Assembly (NCBI GenBank): GCA_018266105.1
Contig: JAFEBA010000068.1
Location: 1 to 50,467, forward strand
DNA: 50,467 nucleotides
DNA from: a bacterium
GTDB lineage: Bacteria; Vulcanimicrobiota; Xenobia; Xenobiales; JADMJV01
Direction: 5' to 3'
The notes beneath the pieces are model-generated. The model searched no databases. It saw only the letters and a program-made list of their open reading frames with translations, and was not told where the DNA came from. Below, piece by piece: positions 34,473-42,592 of this stretch (its first letter is position 1; the number at the start of each line of letters is the position of its first letter). Position numbers and translations under genes: made by a program.

Positions 34473-35371
34473 TAGAAATCGCGGCGAGCCTTGAGGCTGC
34501 GTAGCGCCGTTTCAGAGCAATTGTTGCGCAAGGTCAGTTCAGCCAGCTGGCGGGCAAAGTGCAGCAGATGCCCGCCGATTTGCAGGCGCGACGCCGTCAG
34601 CGGATGGTCTCCGGGAAGAATCAACTGCCAGGCCCGGTTAGGCTGGCGCAGCATCTCCAGATAGTCGTGCATTCGACCAATCCGGGCCAGACTTTCGTGC
34701 AGGCGGCTTTCGTGGAATCCCAGAGTTAGTGCCACCGTGCTATCGCCGGGAACGCGCCCGTGTAGTTTGCGCTGTACATCCTTGGGTGCGGTACACCAGC
34801 CCAAAGCAGCCAGAGTGGCCGCCACCTCAAACTCCCAGGCTTCGGTCAGTTCCAATGCTTCAGCCAGCAACCGCACAAATCGACCCATCGGGAATGTGCG
34901 GCCGTAAAGCTCCTTTTGCATGGAGGCCAGCTGAGTACCCACCAGTTGCAGCACGGGGGCCAGAGTGTCGCGCAAAAATGCCTGCTGACAGCTGAGCAGA
35001 TGGTGATAGTCTAAACCTGCCTGAACCCCACCCACCAGCTGTTGCTCCGTGCACGGCTTGCGAATGTAGCGGTAGGCTTCGCCCCCGTTGATAGCTCTGA
35101 GAGCCAGCTCCGAATCGCTGTGTCCACTAAACAAAATGCCGACGGTCAGAGGCGACCACTCTTTAAGTCGCCGCAGAATCTCCAGTCCGGAGATCCCCGA
35201 CATCATCAAGTCGGCCACCACCACGGCGTAGTTCTCGCCTTTCAGGATCTTGGTCAGCCCCGCCCGGGGACCCTCGGCCACCTCCACCTCGAAATGCTGG
35301 CTGAGAGCATCCTCACACACTCCCAACACCCGGGTGTCGTCGTCGATGATCAGGACCTTTAATCCATCCAT
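34409..35371 (-). CDS. Response regulator with degenerate HD-GYP-like output domain
   Basis: A 320-residue protein. Residues 1-120 are an intact receiver: LIIDDD (Asp10/11), phospho-acceptor Asp54, Ser82 and Lys105. Residues 145-320 follow the helix pattern of an HD-GYP domain (AEALELTEAWEFEVAATLAALGW, then LPGDHPLTASRLQIGGHLLHFA). However, the metal HD pair and the GYP motif are absent: ATLAALGW stands where AALLHDIG is usual. Cyclic di-GMP hydrolysis is not expected. It may act as a protein-binding output. It overlaps the desaturase end by 64 bp in convergent orientation; no partner sensor kinase is next to it. Confidence 0.83.
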   Translation of the reverse strand: MDGLKVLIIDDDTRVLGVCEDALSQHFEVEVAEGPRAGLTKILKGENYAVVVADLMMSGISGLEILRRLKEWSPLTVGILFSGHSDSELALRAINGGEAYRYIRKPCTEQQLVGGVQAGLDYHHLLSCQQAFLRDTLAPVLQLVGTQLASMQKELYGRTFPMGRFVRLLAEALELTEAWEFEVAATLAALGWCTAPKDVQRKLHGRVPGDSTVALTLGFHESRLHESLARIGRMHDYLEMLRQPNRAWQLILPGDHPLTASRLQIGGHLLHFARQLAELTLRNNCSETALRSLKARRDFYHPKMLEAAEGILVSEGLKRG

Positions 35372-35456
35372 GAACTACCCCCCGAAGCGAAATATCCTAC
35401 AAATGTTTCAGGAACAGCTGTACTATATCAGGAATATCGACCTGGCCGCCTGAGAC

Positions 35457-36329
35457 TTAACCTTGGCTCAGTTGAGAAACCGGCACCCAGATCTGGCAGC
35501 GAAAATCGGCCCTGGTTATGTCACGTTGTTCGCACCAAACCATTTCCGGACCGCTGCTGTGCTGGTAGCCGGAGGCTGGGAACCACTCTGAATAGATGCG
35601 CGCCCAAATGTCTTGCATGGTCTGCGGGAAGGGTCCGACTGACTCGAAAACGGCCCAACTACAAGCCTCCACCTCCAGGCACTGCAAATCCGGAGGACAG
35701 GGCCCGGTGGTGGCCGCACCGATCCAGTGATCCAGTTGACTCTGCTGCTCCAGACGATGGCTGAAGTTGCAACAGGCGCTGATCATGCCGGCCGGCTCCA
35801 GGTTGGAAAGCTCCTTGAGCTGGCCGATCAGAGGCTCCTGCAGACTTTGCCACATGGCCTGAATTTCAGGATTGATCCCCTCAAAGATGAGATTCACCCT
35901 CTTTTTAATACCCACGATACGAAAGGTAGGCTTTTGCACAATCTTGTAGTTCATTTCACTCGCTCCTTGTATCGTCAACTGAAAGCTCATACGGCCATAA
36001 GCTTTCAAGGTGGCCTCGCGAGCCCGCGAGGGGGTTACCCCGTGCTGAGCTTGAAAGGCCCGCGCAAAAGCGTCAGCTGACTGATATTCGTATTTCAGAG
36101 CCACGTCCAACACTCGCACACCCGGATCGAGCAGGTCAAAAGCCGCCCGCGTCAATCGGCGTCGACGAATGTACTCAGCCAGGCCGATCCCGGCCAGGAA
36201 TGAGAACATCCGGCTGAAGTGATATTCCGAACAGTTCGCTCGACGCGCCACCTGCTCCAGGTCGATCGGGCCATCCAGATTAGCTTCCAGATAGTCCAGT
36301 GCGGCATTCAAGTGTTGCAACGGGTTCAT
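35457..36329 (-). CDS. AraC-family regulator with GyrI-like effector-binding domain
   Basis: A 290-residue regulator, start at ATG 36329. Residues 5-105 hold two helix-turn-helix motifs of AraC/XylS type (LEQVARRANCSEYHFSRMFS, then VLDVALKYEYQSADAFARAF with GVTPSRARE). Residues 130-290 begin MNYKIVQKPTFRIVGIKK and match the GyrI/BmrR-type effector-binding fold. The domain order (DNA-binding N-terminal, GyrI C-terminal) is the Rob/SbmC-like arrangement. Inferred role: small-molecule-responsive activator, perhaps for a toxic hydrophobic compound. An acetyltransferase gene lies 23 bp upstream on the same strand. Confidence 0.88.
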   Translation of the reverse strand: MNPLQHLNAALDYLEANLDGPIDLEQVARRANCSEYHFSRMFSFLAGIGLAEYIRRRRLTRAAFDLLDPGVRVLDVALKYEYQSADAFARAFQAQHGVTPSRAREATLKAYGRMSFQLTIQGASEMNYKIVQKPTFRIVGIKKRVNLIFEGINPEIQAMWQSLQEPLIGQLKELSNLEPAGMISACCNFSHRLEQQSQLDHWIGAATTGPCPPDLQCLEVEACSWAVFESVGPFPQTMQDIWARIYSEWFPASGYQHSSGPEMVWCEQRDITRADFRCQIWVPVSQLSQG

Positions 36330-36352
36330 CGGGTCCAGCTTAACCTCTCGAC

Positions 36353-36844
36353 TCAGACCCCGCCCGACATTTCCGGTGCCAGAATTATCGGGACGGGGCG
36401 AAAGTAAGTGTAAGTATCGCGTGGACCTGAGTATCCTGCATACTGACTGGTGCGTTCCCCCCGTTGAAAGCCCAATTTTTGGAGGATGCGCACTGAGGCG
36501 AAATTTCGCTCGCTGACAAAGGCCGTCAGAATCAGACCCCGGGCCCGAGCGCAAACCAGCGCGGACGCACGATAGGCCAGACCTTGCCCCCGGTATGGGG
36601 GCAACACCCAATACCAAAGGGCCGCGCTGGTTTCGGAAGCATCCGGTTGCAACCCCACCTCGCCCACTGCCTGGCCGCCCCACTCGATCACCAGTCCGCT
36701 GGAACGGGCGATCCAGTTTTGGGCAGCCCGCCTGCCCATACCCGAACGCATGTCCATCATGCCCGCGATCGACCGGTCCAGGCTGGCCCCCCGTGCCAGT
36801 TCCACATCCGACGAACGCCAGCGACGTATGAGCAGATCAGTCAT
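36353..36844 (-). CDS. GNAT acetyltransferase (RimJ/RimL-like)
   Basis: A 163-residue protein starting at ATG 36844 (GTG 36856 is an alternative). The acetyl-CoA motif is clear: LWYWVLPPYRGQGLAYRAS with the R-x-x-G-x-A loop, followed by FVSERNFASVRILQKLGF, the typical end of RimJ/RimL-type GNATs. The substrate may be a ribosomal protein, aminoglycoside-like compound or another amine. It sits 23 bp upstream of the AraC/GyrI gene on the same strand, so the pair is probably co-transcribed, with the regulator sensing the compound and the enzyme modifying something. Confidence 0.85.
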   Translation of the reverse strand: MTDLLIRRWRSSDVELARGASLDRSIAGMMDMRSGMGRRAAQNWIARSSGLVIEWGGQAVGEVGLQPDASETSAALWYWVLPPYRGQGLAYRASALVCARARGLILTAFVSERNFASVRILQKLGFQRGERTSQYAGYSGPRDTYTYFRPVPIILAPEMSGGV

Positions 36845-36963
36845 CAGCCTGACCACAACAAAACCGAAACAACTTGAACAGCCCTTTCATCCTTCTATCA
36901 CGTTCTCGGCTCGCCAGGCTGCCATCCTGGTAACCCACGCACTCACCGAAGGAGAGATTTCGA

Positions 36964-38469
36964 ATGCTTATTCAACCCAAGGCCTTTGCAGCGCCCAGCA
37001 AACCCCAGCCGACTCCAGTCGCAATGAATCCCCAGGACCCGGCTATTTTGCCAGCCGAAACCGTCACCATCTCGATCACCCGCTCCGACAAGCCTTCCAC
37101 CAAAGACTATCAGGTAACCGACAAAGTCAAGGCCGATGCCAAAGGCGGCTACGTTCTGGAGGCCAGGACCGACCCTACCGGCTACGCCTCAATGAACGTG
37201 CTGGCCAACCTGCAAACCGGTCTGGACAGCTTTCTGCCCTATTGCGACCAGGATAAGATTCCCGCCACCTGGTGGGATGGGGGCCCGCAAAAGCTGGACA
37301 TCTATGCCTTTGACCGTCAGAACGAGGCGAATGCCTTCTTCAATCCATTCGTATTTGATGACCACGGAAAACGAGTGGGCCCGGGCGTTCACTTCGGCGT
37401 CTTCAGCGACCCCCAGACCAAGGAGAAGATTTACGCCGCCCATTCAGGCGAGGTCACCGGTCACGAAGGCGGTCCTGGCCACGCCACTCTTCATCGCTTT
37501 CGCCCCAACTATATTCGTTCGATGGACCCGGAGGTCCGGGCCTATCATGAAGCCTTCGGGGATGTCTCTTCCATTCTCACACAGTTGAAGAACCCGCGCG
37601 TGCTGGACCTGGTGGCCAGGCAGACGGGAGGAGATCTCAGCAAGCACAACGCCGTCTCCGACCTGGGCGAACAGTTCGGAGTGGCCATCAATCACCTGAT
37701 CGAGTCCAAAGGCGGCCCCAAACAAATGACGGGGGGCGACTACGTGCGCACCGCCATCAACGACCTGAGGTGGCAGGATCCCAACACACTGCCGCCTCGG
37801 CCCGATCCCAAGAACCCTGAACAACTGACCAGGGAACCCCACGACTTCTCAAGAGTCTGGACCGGCGCCATTTACAGTATCCTCTCCCGGGCCGTGGCTC
37901 AACGCATAAGCCAGGGCGCGGACGCCAAAACCGCCATTGCCGGAGCCAACGAAGACCTTCTGAAAATTTACGGCAAGCTCACTTCCAACACATCTCCCGA
38001 AGGCGACTTCAGCTATGCTGATATGGCCGGGGCCATGCTCCAGGCCGACCAAATGGTAGGAACCCGCTTGGGCGGTATCATTCAAGATGAGATGACACGC
38101 CGCCGCATCCTGCCCGCCCAAAGCAACCTTTCCTTGCGGAGCATTCCGCAAGGTTCCTATGACCTCGATATTCGCTTCAGCGGCAAGGAAGCAGACTTCG
38201 CAGGCACTCCACTGGAGTCTCTGGGAAGCTTCTCAATGCAGGCTCCCCAGAGCGGCCGTGGCCTGGGGTTTGGCCAGGACGACCACTCCCATGTCAGGCA
38301 AAAGTTGGCCCGCAACCTGGGACAGCTGGCCCGCCACGGCCAGATCCTCTTCACCCCGCCGGGCCAGAAAGCTGAGAGTCCGTTTGACAAAAATGGTCAA
38401 CCCTATGTGGCTCAGGTCACCTGGGAAAATGGCCAGGCGCGGCTTGAGCCGGTCATGGTTCTGAGTTAA
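36964..38469 (+). CDS. M4-like metallopeptidase paralogue with split zinc motif
   Basis: A 501-residue paralogue of the 12468 product. The shared block GGDLSKHNAVSDLGEQFG matches KGDLSKPNIVSGIGEQLG there. The equivalent of the third ligand (YHEAFGD, Glu196) and of the proton-donor histidine (EPHDFSRVWTGAIY, His293) are kept. The HExxH motif, however, reads HEGGPGH (His167, Glu168, His173): two extra residues separate the zinc ligands. It may be inactive or have an altered metal site. The first 30 residues are Pro/Gln/Ala-rich with no signal peptide. GAAGGAGAG precedes the ATG. A subtilisin gene follows 14 bp later with its own AAGGAGG site, so they form an operon. Confidence 0.82.
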   Translation: MLIQPKAFAAPSKPQPTPVAMNPQDPAILPAETVTISITRSDKPSTKDYQVTDKVKADAKGGYVLEARTDPTGYASMNVLANLQTGLDSFLPYCDQDKIPATWWDGGPQKLDIYAFDRQNEANAFFNPFVFDDHGKRVGPGVHFGVFSDPQTKEKIYAAHSGEVTGHEGGPGHATLHRFRPNYIRSMDPEVRAYHEAFGDVSSILTQLKNPRVLDLVARQTGGDLSKHNAVSDLGEQFGVAINHLIESKGGPKQMTGGDYVRTAINDLRWQDPNTLPPRPDPKNPEQLTREPHDFSRVWTGAIYSILSRAVAQRISQGADAKTAIAGANEDLLKIYGKLTSNTSPEGDFSYADMAGAMLQADQMVGTRLGGIIQDEMTRRRILPAQSNLSLRSIPQGSYDLDIRFSGKEADFAGTPLESLGSFSMQAPQSGRGLGFGQDDHSHVRQKLARNLGQLARHGQILFTPPGQKAESPFDKNGQPYVAQVTWENGQARLEPVMVLS

Positions 38470-38483
38470 GGAGGCGCATCAAG

Positions 38484-39758
38484 ATGAAACTATCAACCTT
38501 CTCCCAAGCCTTCATCCCCAATCGCCAGCGTAAGATCCAGGCCGAAACTCTGGAGTCTGAGCTTCCCGAACACCGTCCGGGCGAACTGCTGGTCCGCATG
38601 CAGCCGGGTTTTGGATTCGCTCCCGATGGTCTGAGCCAGGTTGGCGGCCAACTGCTGCATCGTTTCCAATTCCCGTCCCAGAGAATGACCGAGGGGGGTG
38701 AGATGCTCCACCTGAAGCTTCCTCAGGGGATGAGTACGGCCGAGGGAATGCTGGCTCTGAGCCAGGAGCCCCAGGTTGCCTATGCCGTCCCCAACCACGT
38801 GCTTGACGGGCCTGAGCTGGGCAAGCCCTCACGTCCCGACGACCTGGACCCGCGCCAGTGGGGCCTGGACAAGATTCACGCCGCCCAGGCCTGGGGGATC
38901 ACCCACGGCTCGCGAAGCGGCCCGGTGGTGGCCGTCTTCGACACCGGAGTCGACGAGAAGCACCCGGATCTGAAGGCCAACCTGTGGACCAATCCCAAGG
39001 AGAAAGCCGGAAATGGGGTGGACGACGACCACAACGGCTATGTGGATGACGTTCATGGCCTGAACCCTTTCTCCCAAAATGGAGACCTCACCGATCAATA
39101 CCGTCACGGCACGCATGCCTTTGGAATCATCGGGGCGGTCGGAAACAACCATAAACTCTTGACCGGCCTGAACTGGGAAGCCCAGATCATGGTCATCAAG
39201 ATCTTCGATGACAAGGGCAAGACCGACGTGGCCGCCCTGGCCAAAGGCATGGAGTATGCAGCCCGGCATGGGGCCAGGGTCACCTCTCATTCGTGGGGCA
39301 ACAACACCTTCAATCCAGCCATGCTGGACGCGTTCCGACTGAACTCCGCCCTGCACGTCTGCGCAGCCGGCAACAAAGGCGAGAACAACGACGACAAGCC
39401 GATCTTTCCGGCCAGCTTTGAGCTGGACAACGTGATCTCGGTGGCTTCCACCGACAAAAACGATGTCAAGGCACCGCGCAGCAACTTTGGTCCTAAGTCG
39501 GTCGACCTGGCGGCCCCAGGAGTGGACATTCTCTCCACCGTCCCCGAGGGAAAGATCGAATACATGTCAGGGACCTCCATGGCTGCTCCCCACGTGACAG
39601 GAGTGGCGGCACTCATCGCCACCGCCTACCCCGAGGCCGATAGTCTGGAAATCAAACGCCGACTGCTGGCAAGTGTGGATCAGCTGGACAATCTCAAAGG
39701 AGTGGTGGCCTCGGGTGGTCGCTTAAATGCCGCCGCGGCCCTTGCCAAAACAGTCTGA
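38484..39758 (+). CDS. Subtilisin-like serine protease (S8)
   Basis: A 424-residue S8 protease with intact catalytic residues: VFDTGVD (Asp153), YRHGTHAFG (His208), AAGNKGE (Asn297, oxyanion hole) and MSGTSMAAPH (Ser365). Residues 30-110 form a propeptide-like domain (GELLVRMQPG and following), as in fervidolysin-type enzymes. NGVDDDHNGYVDD at 177-189 is an acidic loop that may bind calcium. No N-terminal hydrophobic signal peptide is seen. AAGGAGG lies 8-9 bp before the ATG. It follows the split-motif metallopeptidase in the same operon and could process it, or the two may act together. Confidence 0.92.
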   Translation: MKLSTFSQAFIPNRQRKIQAETLESELPEHRPGELLVRMQPGFGFAPDGLSQVGGQLLHRFQFPSQRMTEGGEMLHLKLPQGMSTAEGMLALSQEPQVAYAVPNHVLDGPELGKPSRPDDLDPRQWGLDKIHAAQAWGITHGSRSGPVVAVFDTGVDEKHPDLKANLWTNPKEKAGNGVDDDHNGYVDDVHGLNPFSQNGDLTDQYRHGTHAFGIIGAVGNNHKLLTGLNWEAQIMVIKIFDDKGKTDVAALAKGMEYAARHGARVTSHSWGNNTFNPAMLDAFRLNSALHVCAAGNKGENNDDKPIFPASFELDNVISVASTDKNDVKAPRSNFGPKSVDLAAPGVDILSTVPEGKIEYMSGTSMAAPHVTGVAALIATAYPEADSLEIKRRLLASVDQLDNLKGVVASGGRLNAAAALAKTV

Positions 39759-39763
39759 GGATG

Positions 39764-39793
39764 GTTGCGCTCCTTCAGACTGAGGAGCGCAAC
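39764..39793. terminator. Long perfect hairpin without U tract
   Basis: An 11-bp perfect stem (GTTGCGCTCCT / AGGAGCGCAAC) with an 8-nt loop lies between the convergent subtilisin and the small helical gene. Neither strand has a following T run, so it may be a Rho-aided terminator, a transcript-stabilising hairpin or a protein site. Confidence 0.5.
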
Positions 39794-39796
39794 CGC

Positions 39797-40147
39797 TCAT
39801 AACTCGATCTTCTGAGCGTGGCTTTCGTCATCCAGTTGACGCCGAAGCTCCTGACGCCGCTGGCTCATTTCCAAGGCCAGCCTCAAAGCCACCCGCAAAA
39901 ACTGAAAATCACCGCTCTCCAGAAACTGGTCGAACTCTTCGCACAGTTGATGGAGCAGGTCACCGATCTGAAAGAGCGCTTCACGCATCGGGTCATCGGG
40001 TGGTAGAGCCTCAATTTCCTGGTCCTGTCGCTCCACCCTTTGGCGAAGATGCACCAGGGCTTGTTCCAGCTCTTCCCAAGGCGGTTCCTGATCGGATTGC
40101 TCCAGACGAAGCAGATCTCCAAACCAGTTCGAGAGGTCGTGATCCAT
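39797..40147 (-). CDS. Small acidic helical protein
   Basis: A 116-residue protein with a predicted all-helical, strongly charged composition (runs such as WEELEQALVHLRQRVERQDQ and SQRRQELRRQLDDE). It shows no signal peptide or known domain and is probably a cytoplasmic coiled-coil protein. It lies convergent to the subtilisin gene and divergent from the subtilase-like gene. Coding is supported by consistent composition and a full-length frame; function unknown. Confidence 0.6.
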   Translation of the reverse strand: MDHDLSNWFGDLLRLEQSDQEPPWEELEQALVHLRQRVERQDQEIEALPPDDPMREALFQIGDLLHQLCEEFDQFLESGDFQFLRVALRLALEMSQRRQELRRQLDDESHAQKIEL

Positions 40148-40292
40148 TTCAGGGAACTTTCAGCACAAATTGTTCACGCCTCTTTTACATACTGAAAATA
40201 GACTTAACGTGCCCGGATGTTTACACTGACGTAACACAACACAAAAGAGACAAATACTGACAACGCAGAGTTCGAGAGGGAACCATCCATAC

Positions 40293-40298
40293 AGGAGG
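40293..40298 (+). promoter_or_regulatory. Strong ribosome binding site deciding a TTG start
   Basis: AGGAGG lies 4 bp before TTG 40303 and fixes the start of the subtilase-like gene. The next in-frame ATG is 63 bp further on and has no such site. Confidence 0.75.
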
Positions 40299-40302
40299 TC
40301 CC

Positions 40303-41607
40303 TTGGCGTCACAGATCCCAACGTTCACCCCCCCGACCTTCCCATCCCTAACTCCTCCCGGCGGCATGACCCCGGTCTTTCAGCCAGTGGCCCTGGCTCC
40401 CGCCGCGGCCAACGGTGCTTTGCCTTTCTCTCCGGCCGCGCCCATGCGCCGCGACCAGGTTCTACGCATTCTCGATGACTTTGTTTCGATGCCTTTCGCA
40501 CCTCCCTCTCACGGTCAGACGGTCGACCAGGCCGTGCGCGCCACCGGCTATCAAGGCCAGATCGATCGGGCCCAGTACCCTCACGAGAACATGACCGATG
40601 ACGTGGCCAGAGCCTCTTTCAATGCGCTGAGCCGGCCAGGAATGAGCGCCGAAGACGCACGCGCCGCCTTAAATCGCTACTTTGTGAACCAGAACAACAG
40701 CACCCTGAATGGAGCCGCTCAGGCCCTCAACCAGGACGCGCGCGCAGGAGTGACCAATTCTGTCACCAACATTTCCTACGGAGCCGGGGCCGCACCTGGC
40801 GCTCAGAGCATCTACCGAATGGCTCGTGAAGGCTGGGGTCCGCCGCCACCTCCTGCTCCCGCCGGAGCCCCTGGCACGCCCCAATTGCCCGACCCGGTTC
40901 AGGCTCGCTATGAGAATTCACGCAACATGATGACCAACCTGGCCAACGCCTGGGGAATCGATCCGGCGGCTTTGAGCAGCACCGACCCGGCCGTGAACGG
41001 CCCCGCTCGCCAACGCTTCCAACAGAATTTATTGAATCAAGCTCAGGCCTCCGCTCAGGACCCTGGCGTGCAGGGCGCCCTGCAAAACTATCAACGCGCC
41101 GAGCAAGCTTATACCAACAACAACAATAGCGTGGTCGTATCAGCCGGCAACTGGGGAGGGTTGCTCAATGATATGCGTCAGGACAACGGCAACCGCCCGC
41201 TCGAGGTGGGCAAAGACTTCAATACCAATCTGCTGGTCGGCCAAAACTCAATCAGTGTGGGAGCGCTCGACATCAATCCCCAAACCGGCGCCCCCCAGGT
41301 AGCCGGCTACAGCAACGCCGACTCTCGAGTGGACCTGTATGCCTATGGCGATATCCAGGGCAGTTCGGGAACCTCCTTCGCCGCCCCGCGCGTGGCCGCG
41401 GTCACCCAGGCCGTGCGCCTGGAGATGCCCAATGCTTCGGCGGCTGAAGTGCGCCAGCGGGTCATGCAAATTTTCACCACCCAGGGTCCTGGGGCGGCCG
41501 AGGCTGGCTCCAATCAGGAACAGTCCGGCAATGTCGCCAACTATCTGGGTCAGGTTCAATGGCCGCGTCAGACTTACGTCATCCCGGGCATGCCGGCCAT
41601 GAACTGA
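40303..41607 (+). CDS. Compact subtilase-like protease with short Asp-His spacing
   Basis: A 434-residue protein that I read as a divergent S8 subtilase. The C-terminal half shows SVVVSAGNWGG (Asn283 of the oxyanion hole) and GSSGTSFAAPRVAAV (nucleophile Ser358). Upstream, VTNISYG (154-160) resembles the usual NMSLG strand. The best candidates for the other triad residues are Asp58/59 in RILDDF and His70 in SHGQTV, only 11 residues apart, much closer than usual. A low-complexity Pro-rich insert sits at 178-200. The first 45 residues are Pro-rich without a signal peptide. Whether it is active is uncertain. Confidence 0.65.
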   Translation: MASQIPTFTPPTFPSLTPPGGMTPVFQPVALAPAAANGALPFSPAAPMRRDQVLRILDDFVSMPFAPPSHGQTVDQAVRATGYQGQIDRAQYPHENMTDDVARASFNALSRPGMSAEDARAALNRYFVNQNNSTLNGAAQALNQDARAGVTNSVTNISYGAGAAPGAQSIYRMAREGWGPPPPPAPAGAPGTPQLPDPVQARYENSRNMMTNLANAWGIDPAALSSTDPAVNGPARQRFQQNLLNQAQASAQDPGVQGALQNYQRAEQAYTNNNNSVVVSAGNWGGLLNDMRQDNGNRPLEVGKDFNTNLLVGQNSISVGALDINPQTGAPQVAGYSNADSRVDLYAYGDIQGSSGTSFAAPRVAAVTQAVRLEMPNASAAEVRQRVMQIFTTQGPGAAEAGSNQEQSGNVANYLGQVQWPRQTYVIPGMPAMN

Positions 41608-41735
41608 GGCTTTGGCTGGCACTCAGAGCCACTCGAGTCCAGCTCTGTTCACGCTCGGTTTCTCCCCGGAAGAAGCGTTTGAGACCGAGGCTTTCGACAG
41701 GAAGCCGGAGTCACCAGCAAGAACTCTCGAGCAGC

Positions 41736-42584
41736 ATGGAAGACTGGCAGCCGGGACTGCAGCTGAGGGTATTGAAAGGCAACCAGCAAGGCCTGGTCAT
41801 CCCCCTGCGCGAACGAAGCTACGTGCTGGGCCGGGCCATCAGTCACGAAGACCTGGGGCCCGGGCGGATTTTCTTTCACGACCCCACTGTGGCCCTGGTC
41901 CAGGCGGTCATGCATTGGGATGCGAGCCGGGATTCTTACGTCATCAGCCATGAAACCGACCGAAGCCAGAGTTGGATCTCCGGTCTCCCCCTGGCTCGAG
42001 GGAGCCCGAGGCCCGTCAAGTCGGGCTCACGGCTCAAGTTTGGCAAACTGGTGGCGGTGCTGGAGCCCCTGCATCCCCTGGTCGTTCCCGCCTTGCCTCC
42101 AGGTGCTCTCGAAGTCGAGCCGACCCTCAATCCCTGGGTCGCTCCGGCTAACCCAACAGAAGTGCCGGTTGAGCCAGAAAAGACCCAACCGCCTCAGCAA
42201 CCTGAAGCGGGACATAACGGCGTGGACCGCTCCTGGTTTCGCTGCAAGCTCTACGACACACGCGAGGGCGACCGGCTGGAGGGCCCGGTGGCCGAGTTTT
42301 TCCCCGACGGACAGCTCAAACGCCTGGGAACCTACTCTCGCGGCAAGCTATCCAGCACCCACAATCAACTGCTGCTCGAACACGGCAAGCAGGTTGGCCG
42401 GGTCAAGAGTGACTTCAATGAATGCGCCTACTCGGATGGAATGGAAGTGGTCACCACCCATCTGGAAGACGAAATCGACTATTTTGAAGAGGAAACCAGC
42501 TGGGAAGCCTGGGTGCGCAAATGGATCGACCAGATTTGCTCAGGACAGACGGTCAGCCTCGTCAACCAGGGCAACCGCCCGTAA
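41736..42584 (+). CDS. Degenerate FHA-domain protein
   Basis: Start taken at ATG 41736 (MEDWQPGLQLRVLKG), though longer in-frame extensions exist. Residues 8-110 follow the FHA strand pattern (GLVIPLRERSYVLGRA, then WISGLPLARGSPRPVKSGSRLKFG). The conserved phosphothreonine contacts are not preserved: the S-R-x-H region reads VALVQAVMHWD, and there is no clear Asn-Gly loop. A Pro/Glu-rich linker (about 112-165) leads to a C-terminal domain of unknown kind (VAEFFPDGQLKRLGTYSRG, weakly MORN-like). Cytoplasmic. It lies between the compact subtilase and the giant convergent TPM-like gene. Confidence 0.6.
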   Translation: MEDWQPGLQLRVLKGNQQGLVIPLRERSYVLGRAISHEDLGPGRIFFHDPTVALVQAVMHWDASRDSYVISHETDRSQSWISGLPLARGSPRPVKSGSRLKFGKLVAVLEPLHPLVVPALPPGALEVEPTLNPWVAPANPTEVPVEPEKTQPPQQPEAGHNGVDRSWFRCKLYDTREGDRLEGPVAEFFPDGQLKRLGTYSRGKLSSTHNQLLLEHGKQVGRVKSDFNECAYSDGMEVVTTHLEDEIDYFEEETSWEAWVRKWIDQICSGQTVSLVNQGNRP

Positions 42585-42592
42585 ACCAGGCT

